Below, piece after piece: positions 13,101 through 25,100 of a stretch of 64,000 nt of DNA. How positions within the stretch are numbered: the first letter of the stretch is position 1; each line of letters begins with the position of its first letter. A program made the position numbers and the translations under genes. Where the stretch lies: positions 248,001-312,000 of the forward strand of contig SMMW01000555.1 in NCBI GenBank assembly GCA_004794655.1, given 5' to 3'. This DNA is from Marisa cornuarietis. Its lineage: Eukaryota; Mollusca; Gastropoda; Architaenioglossa; Ampullariidae. Under the pieces are notes generated by a model. It was not told where the DNA came from. It saw only the letters and a program-made list of their open reading frames with translations, and ran no database searches.

Positions 13101-16100
13101 GATTGAAGTCCTCTAAGGTCATCTCCTGTTGGTCTCCTAGTGCCTGGAACCTTTACTCTTTACTTCCACTACAAAGGCCCGTTTGGTGGCTGGGTCCTTC
13201 AGTCTGCCGGAGTCCACTCTCTGCTGACGTGCCTGTTTTCCTCGCGATCGACGTAGCTTCAGAGAAACTGCGGCTATCACAAGTGTGTGGTCACTGGCAA
13301 CGTCTGCTCCTCTGTAGGCTCTGACATCTTGAAGTGAGCTCCTCCATCTTCGGTTGATGATGACATGGTCTATCTGGTTTTTTGTGATCCCGTCTGGTGA
13401 TGTCCACGTTGGCTTGTGGATGTCTTTGTGTTGGAAGAGTGTGCCTCCAATCAGTAGATTGTTTTCTTCACAAAAGTCTGCCAGTCTCTCTCTGTTGTCA
13501 TTGATGGTTCCAATTCCATGTTTGCCCATGTTTGCTCCTTGCAGGTGTTGTCACTTCCCACCTTGGCATTGAGATCGCCAGCGATGAGCAACATATCATG
13601 GGCTCGGATGCTCTCCGTGGCTGCCTGGAGCTGATTGTAAAAAGCATCCTTGTCTTCTGCCTCAGAGTCTTCTGTTGGTGCATAGCAAACTAGCACTGTC
13701 AGCTTGGTGTACTTTGAATGGAATCTTGCTCTCAGAAGCCTGGGTCCATAAGGCTTCCATTCCAGCAGTGTCTTTTCAGTTTTCCTATTGAGGAGTAGTA
13801 CTACTCCTTCAGAGTGTTGGTCGTCTGATCTTCCTGAGAACAAGATAGTATGTCCTGATGCTAGTCTCCTTTATCCCCGTGCCAGTCCATCTGACCTTGC
13901 TGACTCCCAGGATGTCCAAGTTGTAATTGTCAAACTCCTTGACTAGTTGGGGCAACCTGCCAGTCTGATACAAGGTCTGGAGGTTCCAGCACCCCACCCT
14001 CAACTTCTGCTTTGGCTTCAGTAAATCCCCCATCGGGGCGCCAGCTCCCTCTCGGGTTTGACTGTCGTCCGTCATGTCCAGTTCCCTGGTATGTTTCATT
14101 ACCTTCGCCATCCATAACGAGTCCTCTAGTGTTGGTTTCTGTAATGTGCTTTTTTTATATGGTGGGGTTGTTAGCCCTACCACAACCTAATTTACCTCTA
14201 GGTGAGGTGTCCACCTGAGTCGCCTCTTACGACATGCCTGGCTGGACAGCAGGGACCCTATTCTTACAATGCTCGCTAGGCAAGCATACCCCGGGGTCCC
14301 ACAGGGGACATTTACAAAACACTTCAATCAAATTTGCTAAGCAAATTCTCTATCTACAACATTGTAGTTAAGGAAAGTCAATTCAACACTCATTCATATC
14401 AGTCCACTCCTCATTGTTATCAGCATACAGTCTACTGTTATCCTCTTCATTTTCTTTCAGTTGCAGAGGTAAGTAATGGTTATGCTACAGGTTGATGTTC
14501 AGATATTTTTCCAAGACTAAGAGTAGTAGATACTTGATTTTAAAGCACATCTACTCACCTCTTACTTTGTCTTATTTTTGTATTTTCCTCATGTTTGTTA
14601 AGCAATGTTTTGCAAATCCATCACAGAAACTCTTATCTGAGCTTGCTATAGCATGCAGTTAGGGCCAAAAAAGGGTTGTCGCTGCATTATACATACCATT
14701 GAACACTGTATACACAGTGCTTCTTTTGAAATATTTCCAAAATTAGACTATTTTGGTGGAATATGAATGTAAAAATTACATATTTATTTCTGTGTGTGAA
14801 TGACCCTGTATGGGAGACTTTTTTCTCTACCATGATGTGACTGGTTAAAATGATGATGTAGCCATCTTAGTTTACATTAGGACTTTCTGCTGTCACTGTG
14901 ATATGCAATAATACGGGCTCCTAATGCGAATCTAAATGATATTCCAACAAAGAACAAGAAAAGGGGGAAAAACTGCAATGATCTAGAGGAGGAGTCAAAA
15001 ACAGACTGAAGATGAGGATTGTTGACATCCCCTTACCAGCTGCCAGTCTGTGCAGTGTGTGCACCCTTTAGAGCAAAGAGGAGGAGCTTTCTGGTTGATT
15101 AGGTTCTATGAATGTTGTGACCTACCTTATTGAAACATGGTTAACAGATGATGTATCATTCAAACTAGAAAGATACACAACAATTTGGTTTGACAGAGAT
15201 TCACAAGCAACAAATAAGCATGTTGGCAGATACTTGTGTGTGCTCTTAAGTGAACCAGGTTAGTACTTAGCATTAAGACATTTAAGCCACACTTGTGAAT
15301 GTAGTCTGATGATTGTGATACCAGTATATGTGCCCAGCCCAGACCAGTCTCGCAGCTTGCTACATTATAATAATAATAATAATAGTGAAGATTTTTATAG
15401 CGCATATTCACACTCATAGAGAGCATGCTCTTAGCGCTTAAAACGAGGAAGAGACGTGGACTAAGTAGACACAGAACAAAGGGGATGAAAGAAAACGACA
15501 GTACTGACAACGAAACAGAAAACAAAAGGCATCAAGTAACAGGAACAGAGAAATAATAATAATAATAATAGTGAAGATTTTTATAGCGCATATTCACACT
15601 CATAGAGAGCATGCTCTTAGCACTTAAAACAAGGAAGAGACGTGGACTAAGTAGACACAGAACAAAGGGGACGAAAGAAAACGACAGTACTGACGAAACA
15701 GAAAACAAAAGGCATCAAGTAACAGGAACAGAAAAATATAGTGATTCTGCGAGAAAGATGGGTAAAGTAGCAAGAGGGAAGGGGGCGGGGTTAAGAAGGA
15801 CGAGCATTGTGCGGACTGTGTTAGGAGAAATGCTCAAGGAATCTTTGTATGGACCTATACAATCAGGTGCAGTTAGATTATGAGACTAATCTATGTTTAG
15901 CTCCAGGATTTCAACTATTCGGATGTTAGTAAGCAGTTGCCCTCCTTTGTGGCTGATCACTTAGATCCTCTGCAGTTTGCTGACAGGCTGTGTAGTGTGA
16001 GTGTGTGTGTAGGAGGGGGGGTCTGATGTCATTCTCACTCCTTTGGAGGCTGTCCTACACCACTTGGATTTTTCAAGTACCTTTAACGTGGTCCACCTCT

Positions 16101-19100
16101 TCCTGTGAACTGCCTACTGTAATCTCTGCCTAATCTAGTTTTATGGAAAAGATTGTCCTTGATAGATCAGTCATAGAGAGTGGATCTCAAAGTTCCACTG
16201 ACAGTTATTTCAGGGTCTGGCTTCTCTGGCAGGGTCCGTTTTTTGGTGAATGGGATGATTCTGTCAGACAAGCAGACCCTCAACACAGGGACTTTTCAAG
16301 GGTGCGTGCTTTTGCCTCTCCTATTCTTGCGTCCACTAATGAGAACGCCATTAACAACACTACTGTATTGTGAAACAGAAGCTCTCCTATGCTCAAGAAG
16401 AAGAAATCAACCTTCGCTCATCAGTCCGCCCAATCACATCAAGGTGGGCAAAACCAACATCACCTTTTGCATCATCCGGTTGGAATCTGGGATTCATTGT
16501 CACAGTTGACATGACCCTTGATAAACAAGTGACAGCTGTCTGTCAGTCTGCCTTTTATGAGCTACTAAGATCAGCGCCGTCTGTCACATTCTCTCTACCT
16601 GTGCGATCAACACTCTTGTCTGTGTGTTTGTTCTTTCTCAGCTTGATTACTGCAACTCCTTGCTTGCCGGCTGCCCTGAATACCTTCGTCACAAACTCCA
16701 GAAAGTGCAGAACTCTGCGCAAGTCTGGTGCTTAGAGCTAGGAAATGGGACCGTGTCACTCCTCTCCTTTGTTTTGTGCACTGGCTACCCATCCATTCTC
16801 GCATTCAGTACAAACTGTCCGTGCTGTGTTTTAATTAATTTGCTGGCTCCTGCCCTGACTATTTTTCTGAGCTTCTCATCTCTTACGTCCCAGGTAGACA
16901 ACTCCACTCCTTGTCTGACGACCATCTCCTAACTATTCCTGCCACCAGAACAACAACATATGGTCACAGGATTTTTAGTTGCTATGCAGCAAAACAATGG
17001 AACTCTCTTTTCATATCCACCACCTACCCACCATTGGATCCTTTACATGTGCACTGAAAACACCTCTTCCTTAAGCATTATTCCTAACACCAATTCCTAC
17101 AATGCTAGTCCTTTTTCACACCCTTTCCCCCTTTTCTGCTTATTGCTACTTCCCTGTTCATCTTCTTTCTGCAAATCATAATACTCTCAGTCCTTGTTAC
17201 GTGGATCCTTTTTTATGCTTTTTTGTTTTGTTTTTATTTGTCTTTGTTCATTATCGATACTTTGTTCATCCTTCCATCGTTCATTTGTTGTTTGTTTGTT
17301 CTTCTGTCCTTTGTATGTTGCCCATGTCTCATTCTAGTTCTTAAGCGCTAAGAGCATACTCCTGAGAAGTGTGAGCATGCGCTATAAAAATTTTGCATTA
17401 TTATTTGTTGATTTATGGACGATACAATGTGCCAGTGGCAATAGATATCAGGGTTGTGCCTCTTGCGGAACATGATTTAATGGTCTTGCAGATTCATTTT
17501 CAAAACAAAAAAGTCCTAACAAATGCAGATGTTTAATAAAGGCATTGAGGAAGACTATGTTTTTGCAGCTTTAAAAGTCGAGCATATTGTGACTAAGCTG
17601 CACTCAGAAAGGTTTTTTGAAGAAGATACAGCGTAGAGGAAAATTGACATGAAGATTATGTTCAATTTTGGTGGAAAAGCTTGGTATCACTATTAAATAT
17701 TTTAGGTAAATTACAAATCAGGGAACTTACGAATCATTACCACATATTTAGTATTGACATAATGAAGATAGAAAACCAATACTTTGATAGAAGTTACTTC
17801 TTTGAACCTCCAGATGTATTTGTGTTTTTTTAGCTTTTATTTATTTGTTTGCGCTCATGAAGCATTTTTTTTTTTTGTACATACAGGTATTGCTCGACTT
17901 ACGACTATGATTGGTTCTGACAGACCAGTCGTAACTCAATTTGGTCATAAGTCGAATAGGCTATATGTAAAGTACTGTGAAATGATATAAAAATCTTCAA
18001 GTCATATTTTATCATAATTTTCTTTGTTCATTTTATACCATTAGTATCATCTGTACACCATTTTGTTTCTTATTTTTACATTCCTCAGGTTTAAGTACAA
18101 CTGGTTTAATATTTGCAAAACATACAAAATTACAAAATACAGGTGTAAAAAATACCATAGGAAACATTTTCCCAGTTGCAAAACATATCAAAACCAGCTG
18201 GGCGCCGTTTGCGCTGTCAGGCGCAGAGCAGTCGTGGCTAGCGATTGTGGTCGTAAGTCGCATAGGTCGTAAGTCAAGCAATACCTGTACTTCCACGCTT
18301 TTGTGCCAGTCATTAATGAAGTGTGCTAAGCAGGTGGAGACTTTGGATAATAACATACAATGCTTGCAAATTTGTCGATATTCTAAAGAAATTGGTACTT
18401 CCACCTTTTGATTTATATTTCTTTTTGATCATCTGTTTTCCTTCATATTATGAACAAGAATTCTTACTGAGTTCCTGTACCAGAGAAAACAAAAATCCAG
18501 TCCTTCACAGAATACATATAGAGATGCTCATGTTGACTGTAAAACTCCTTGCACACTTTTTGAAACCTAAAGCCATTCTGTGACTAGCATTTGCTCTGCA
18601 GAAGCTTGACTGCAGTGGTGACAGAAACTTACTTTGAGACAATAGCTTTTAAGTTTCCTTAAGGACTGTATATTGACTTAAATCTTAACCAGCACTGGCT
18701 CCCTGAGTTTTTGAGGAGACGATTAAGGAACTCTTCTACAGACGTATCAATAGTAGTTTTAGGAATAAAGCTCTGGACATCTACTTTAGAAAAAATGAAA
18801 AAACTATTCATGATAAAAGTACAAAGAGTTGTTACAATAATTTAAAAAAAAAATTCTGTTAAATCTGAAGTTTGTTTTTCTGAATTCAGCCTAAATGTTA
18901 TCTCATTTGTAACCGTTGAAGATATCTTTTGTAGCAGTTTCAAGAAGTATTCTGTCATTTAATGATGTTGCAGTCTTTGATCACTGCCAGTTTTAATGTG
19001 GGGAAGAATGCATACTTTCATATGCAATTTGTCAAGGGAATGTAAATTCTGGTGATAAAATGAGTTTCCCTGCTGAAATAAAAATTACATGCCTTTTCTC

Positions 19101-22100
19101 ATGCATCTTAGAACAAATTTTGTATTACAACTCACAGTTGTTTGGAAACTGTAGTTTGCATTTTCATAAATGGCTGCCTCAGGTATTAACACTATGTCTT
19201 GAATAAGTTAAATATTTTATTAGTTTGTTTGTTGCAGACAAATTTACGCATCAACACAGAGAAGACGTTTCACTGGTTCTGGAAGCCCTCCAGGTGTTAT
19301 GGTGCCCACTGAGGGTAATCAGCAGATGGTCAGCCCAGGAATGAGTCCTCTTGGTAAGTAGATAGAGGAATGTGTCAATGAAAGAGGATTTGGACAAGTC
19401 AAAACATTCAGGAATACTGAAGCATCATGATGAGAGCGGCAAATGTGTTGGTTAACAGCATAAAATCTTCAAGAAATAAACAATATGTTGGTCAGAGTTG
19501 TATGGTGTCAAAGCCACAAAAGATCAGGAGGCACAGAAAGTACCCATCACAAACAAAGAAGTAAACTTCTTCATCCTTCATTAAGAAGTGAAAGCAATAT
19601 TTATTTTGACCACTATGCAAAGTATTTTTTACATAAGCTTAGCACAAGATAGAAGTTTCCAGGTTCTCCAAGCTGATTTTTCAGTCAGTAATAAGCAAAA
19701 TAGAAAAGTACACAGACAAAAAAGATTTTTTTCCTTCCTGATTTCATTGATACTTTTTTCTAATGCTCAAATAGTTTCCAAGATATGCATTTTTAAATAT
19801 TTTAATTTGTGGTTTTTTGCTTGAAACTGAAAATGAGTAAAATGCTGATTTTGAAAGACCAGTACATCAACAATTCACAATTAACAGTTCTAAACACTAA
19901 GAAGTCATCATATGGCAACACAACACAATGAACTGCTAATTTTCTTTCAGGACACCCAGGTACTGAATATATTGCTAATATCACTTCATAGTTTGTATTT
20001 GAAGCAAATCTCATTGATCTGAACCATAACACTTACCTGCGCAAGCAATCAAAAATGGAAAAGCTTTAAAAAAATGATGTAACTCTGGCTCTAATTAAAC
20101 TACAGAAATTGTTTTAGTATCACTGGGTTCAGCTGGTTGAGCTCTTCATAGTGACATTTTGTTTCACTTCTGTGGCTTCAGCTGATCTGTTGACTAACAG
20201 TCCTTTTGAAGTATTCTATTCGTTACGAAGTGGAAGTAATATTTAGACCACTGTGCAAAATAATTTTTAAATGACTGAGCTGAGCCTAGCACAAGATAGA
20301 AATTTCCAGAACCTTGTGCAATGTGGCAAAACTGCTTGATGACTAGAGGGAGAAAAAGTTGTCTACAGCTGGTTTGACCTGCAGAAAGGTTATACTAAGC
20401 GTTGTTGATCTTTCTAATGACTTCCCTGATGAAATAAAGAGTTGCAAATTTTGGATGGTGAAACATGTAACCAGGCTGCATAGACATCTCGGGTCATTTA
20501 TTTTCTTCTGTTTACAGGATTTCTTTACCATAACTTATGCATTTATTTCTCCCTGGGCTCTTATCCCTGTGCTGCCCCTGAGCCTTTAAGGAAGGTTTCT
20601 GAGCCAAAGGCTGGGACAAGACTTCAAAGTTAAACCTACAGCCAGGTGATCACCGCAGCTATCATTTTGCTGAGCTGCTGTGAAAAGATGCCATTTTAAA
20701 AAGTGGAATTGGATATGCATGCCCCAATCTTCTCTTAAAATCTACACAGTGCATTCAGGACGTAATCCCTACAGTCACAGAGGAGAGGAATACCAGTAGA
20801 TATAAAATAGCACTGGTAGTCACAGCCTCATGCCTGCATGTAGGCAGCTCAGTATAGGTAGTTGTTGTTTTAGGTGTTGAGCCAACACCAGCATCTGGCA
20901 GCACCTCTAAGCACCCAAACAGACATTTTGAGGGATGTGACTCGCTCCACACTGAAAAAAAGGTGATGCAAACAAGGCTTTGCCACAGCCAATAGTCATC
21001 TCATAGCAAAGATTAAAGGAAGCTAATACCATTACACCTAAAGAAAACATGCTGAATCATTTATGTCATGCAGTATCTTATTGATATGGACAGACCCCAA
21101 AGATGGTCAGCACTGTTAGTGAGAAAACTGTGCAGTTTGGACATCTTGCAGACCCAGGGTCCCTGACAGCATAGTGTAAGATATACCCTGTACAGCTTTG
21201 TAAAGAACAGCAAGGAGCACAGGGTGTTGGATCTGGACTTAATGATCAAGCTGCGAAGCCTCCCAGTGTGCTTCTTATATCGCTGCAATTCCCTCTTTGC
21301 AACAACCAATATCTCACTGTCATCAGTGAGCTAAATCCACAACTCAAGAAGCCTTCTGCAATGACCTGAAAGCACCCCTTGGATTGCATAGACAAGCTCT
21401 TTATACATTCACAATCCTGCATACATATACCATATGCAGCCTGCAACTTAATATATTGTAGTGGCTTTCCCGCACCTACATGTTTGAGGGAGACGGCTCT
21501 CCACAATTTTTGTATTTTTATTAGTTTGTTGTGTTTTTGGTGCCCATTGTGTAGGCTGGCGCTTTTTTCGTTGAGTAGTTGCTGTGCAGGACTGTTTGAC
21601 TTTTGTTTTCTTCTGTGACTTTCGGATTTCCCGTCAACTGCTGGTCTTTTCTGCCTTAACATACAAGCGCCCTGTTCTCATTCCTAAGTATGGCAGGTGC
21701 TGTTGGTTTGTGTAGAAATTGTTTGAGTCAGTATGATTTACAGAATGCATAGCAGCAATTAATTTCTTAAATTTATTTGAGATTATAAAAGTATTTTGTT
21801 GAACATCTCTCACCTGATATCATGTTACACTTGTATTGGTAAGTCTTAGGATACTCTCAGAAGTCCATACTCATTATGCAATAGATTTTGTTTTCTGTGT
21901 GCTTTGTGTGATTCAGTGTTCTGCTTTGAGTGATTTGAGTTTGTGGATGCCCAGTTCTTGCTGGCCACATTCCTCCTTTTAAAGCTAGACTCTTACAAGC
22001 CCTATTGTTTATAAACTACTAAAAAAAAATCAGATAAATTTCTCTTGATTTAGAATATATACAAAAGTTTTCATCGTGAACAGATTTTGTCATGTTCTGT

Positions 22101-25100
22101 GTTTCAACTAAAATGCCCTTGAAGAAATAGTTTTTTTCCTGAAAATATAAAAGCTTTTTTTTAAGTAGTCCAAGTCATTTGCTCCTGTTTCAGGACCACT
22201 AGACTTCAGTAATAAGAACATCGCCAGCGTCAGCCCAGTATCGACAGGAATTCCTGTACATCCTGATGTACGCTTCAAGCGACTGCCATTTTATGATGTC
22301 CTTGGAGAGCTTCTCAAACCTACCAGTCTAAGTAAGCTGTTTTATGTGTAAGCAGTACAAGAAATAATGTAAGTAGGTATTGGTGCTTCAGTTTTAACAA
22401 AGCTGGCACTTTCAGTTTGTTTGAAGCCTGAAGCAAGTGAATGAGTAAAGAGGGATTGCTTGTCACTGTCCCAAATATAAGCAAAACATGCATACTTGCT
22501 GTATTATTCTATATTTTTAAACAAAGAAAACTTGTGTGGCAAAGGTTTGTGTCCTCATTGTTCACCAGTATTACTTCCCATGCAGTGTGGACAGCCATGA
22601 GGAAGATAAAGGGACAATTTCAGGCTGGCTCAATAGGCCAGCTGCAGGTTGGAGACTCTATCCTCACTGAACCATAGGATATGGCTAAATTCACTGGTAT
22701 CCACCATTGCTCACAATTCTTCCTCTTCTCACTATTCTCCTGATTTTCGGCGCCTGAAGTCTACTCAGGAATCTTCTTGCTGTGACTTTTCTCATGATGA
22801 CTCTGAACAGTACAATCTACCTTTCTCTCTAAATGAGGTGCAGCAGGCCCTCCAGAAGTACAAGGACTCTGGACCTGGCCTAGACAACGTTTCCTATCAG
22901 CTGTTAACCCATCTTCCACAAGTCTCTCTCCTCCTCTGTGTAGACATCTTTAACTTCATTTGGGGGTGTCTGGGTGTTTCCCTCCCACATGAAAAAGCAG
23001 TCCCATTCCAAAACCTGGTAAGGATCCTTCTGATTCTAATTTTTATCATCCTATCGCCTGCACTAGTTGTCTATGCAAAACTTTAAAATGCATGATGAAT
23101 GCCTGCCTCACCTGGCATCTTGAGTCTCAGGGTCTCCTCTCTGACTTCAGAAAAGTGTGGCTTCAGAAAATATCATAGCACCCTGGACCATCTGGTCCAT
23201 TTTGAAACAATTGTCATAAGGGATGCATTTGTCTGTAAAGAGCATTTCGTGGGTTGTTTTTTTTATTTGGAGAAGGCGTGCGACACAACCTGGAAGCAAC
23301 TGTTGGACCTTCACACCCTTGGCTTTTGAGGTTGTATGCCACTCTTTATCAAGAACTTTCTCTCGCATTACCTTTTTCAAGTCCATGTTAGGTCTGTCTT
23401 GTCTGATCTTTTGGAACAGGAAATGGGGCATAACTCAGGGCAACATACTCTTACCTACTCTCTTCAACATTAAAATAGATTCAATTTTAAAGTCTGTCTG
23501 TTCAGGTTTGGAAGTCTCGTATGTAGATGACTTTGCTCTCTGCATCTGAGGTCGATCCCTACTATGTCTTGAACAACGTCTTCAGCTGTGCATCAATGGT
23601 GTGCAAAAGTGGGTGACAGAAAACGACTTCAAATTCTCTCCCCTGGTCAGTATGCATTCACTTTTGTAAACTGCGAGGCATATTTCCAAATCCATCTATC
23701 TCTGTCAATGGCAGGGTACTCAGAGTGGTCCAGGAAGTAAAATTTCCTGGGCTCATCTTTGACTATCCTTTCTTCTACATATCAAATCTCTACACCTCTC
23801 ATGTCACAAAGCCGTGGACATTCTACAAGTAGTTAGCCATGTCAGCTGGGGGGCGTACTGCACGGTCCTGCTTTGTCTGTATCATTCCTTTATTCTGTTG
23901 GCTCCATCATCCATGGCTCTGCTCGAGAGTCCTGTCTCAAAATTCTTGATCCTATTCATCATCATGGGCTCCACATCTGCTTGGGTGCCTTCTGCACCAC
24001 TCCTGTACAGTTTTACACAGAAGCTGGTGAGCTCCCACTTCTCTTTGCTGTCTGAAATTCATGCTGTCCTATGTGTGTCGTTTAAAGCTGCAAAAGTATT
24101 GTCTTCTTACATCTAAAACACAACTTTTGGGTGGTATAAGGATAGGGTTACAAACAGTAACACAGAGTTTCACTTTGGTAATGCATGCTTGATTCAGCAT
24201 TGTTGAAGAAGTCAGCTCAGCAGTCTCTGTTTGTGAAAGTTGAATGTCATTGCAAAACTGAACAAACTTCCTTGTATGCTACTTGAGTTGACTAGTAGGA
24301 AGTAGAATTTTTACAGATCCTCCCACACAAACACCTCAACATCTCCTGCTTCCTCAAAGGTAGGACACAACAAAGATTAGTCTGTTTAATTCTTCCACTC
24401 AGTTTTTCTTTCCACAAATTGTAAGGTTTTTATGCTTCTTGCAGATACCAAGCTTGACACTTGTTATTTACAGCAGACACATTTGCTACCAGTACTCCAG
24501 CATCACTCGATACTTTTCTTATTAAATGGGATGGTCAATAGTACACATTAAAGTCAGTCTGTTTTCTTTCACAAAAAAGAATATAAATAATACGGCCATC
24601 ATAAATCAGCCTGAAGTTGTGTTTTGGATGTGATTGTAGGTAAACAATTCTTTTGCAGTCTAAAATTTTGATCAGATATGATTCCAAACATCAGTATGTA
24701 GCATTTAAGCCCAACTTAATAGTTCACTAACCTGTTACTTTTAATGTTTGACAAGTTTTAAAATACGGTTTTCTTTGTCAGTGCCAAAGAGTACAAGCCG
24801 CTTTCAGGAATCCGGTTTTGTATTTCATCTGACACCTCAGCAGGCACAAGATATTGCCATGTCAAGGTCAGTTGATACTGCATTTATTTTACAGAAAGAT
24901 ATCTCCATTATATGGGCATATGGTCCTTATAGGTGCTTATAAGTTTGTAGATTTGAAGGTGGGCAATAACGTTCTTATTTTTAACAAATAGGTCTTTATG
25001 AATTGCGATCAGGTCCTTATTAAAAAGAGAGAGAGAGAGAGAGGTGCTTGTTAGTACTTATTAGCCCCACTGTTCAAAAACTTGTCATAGTCCTGTCGGA

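Larger units (their letters stand above)
11095..14306 (-). mobile_element. RTE-like LINE, full length with target-site duplication
   Basis: A 3.2-kb non-LTR retrotransposon on the - strand, opposite to PIAS, in intron 2. GACATTTACAAA is present at 11083-11094 and 14307-14318 as a perfect 12-bp target-site duplication. Its 3' end is a short ATTG-type tandem repeat (about 11091-11106) rather than poly(A), as in the RTE clade. It encodes an apurinic-type endonuclease and then a reverse transcriptase in what was one ORF, now broken by about five frameshifts. About 120 bp of 5' leader precede the first codon near 14183. Confidence 0.92.

Noticed and set aside
18033..18404. 123-codon frame on the - strand
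   Set aside because: It crosses the right end of the pogo-like MITE, has no motif and no splice context.
20359..20589. Possible LINE reverse-transcriptase fragment (LQKGYT-like)
   Set aside because: Only one short block resembled a reverse transcriptase motif, and neighbouring blocks were absent.
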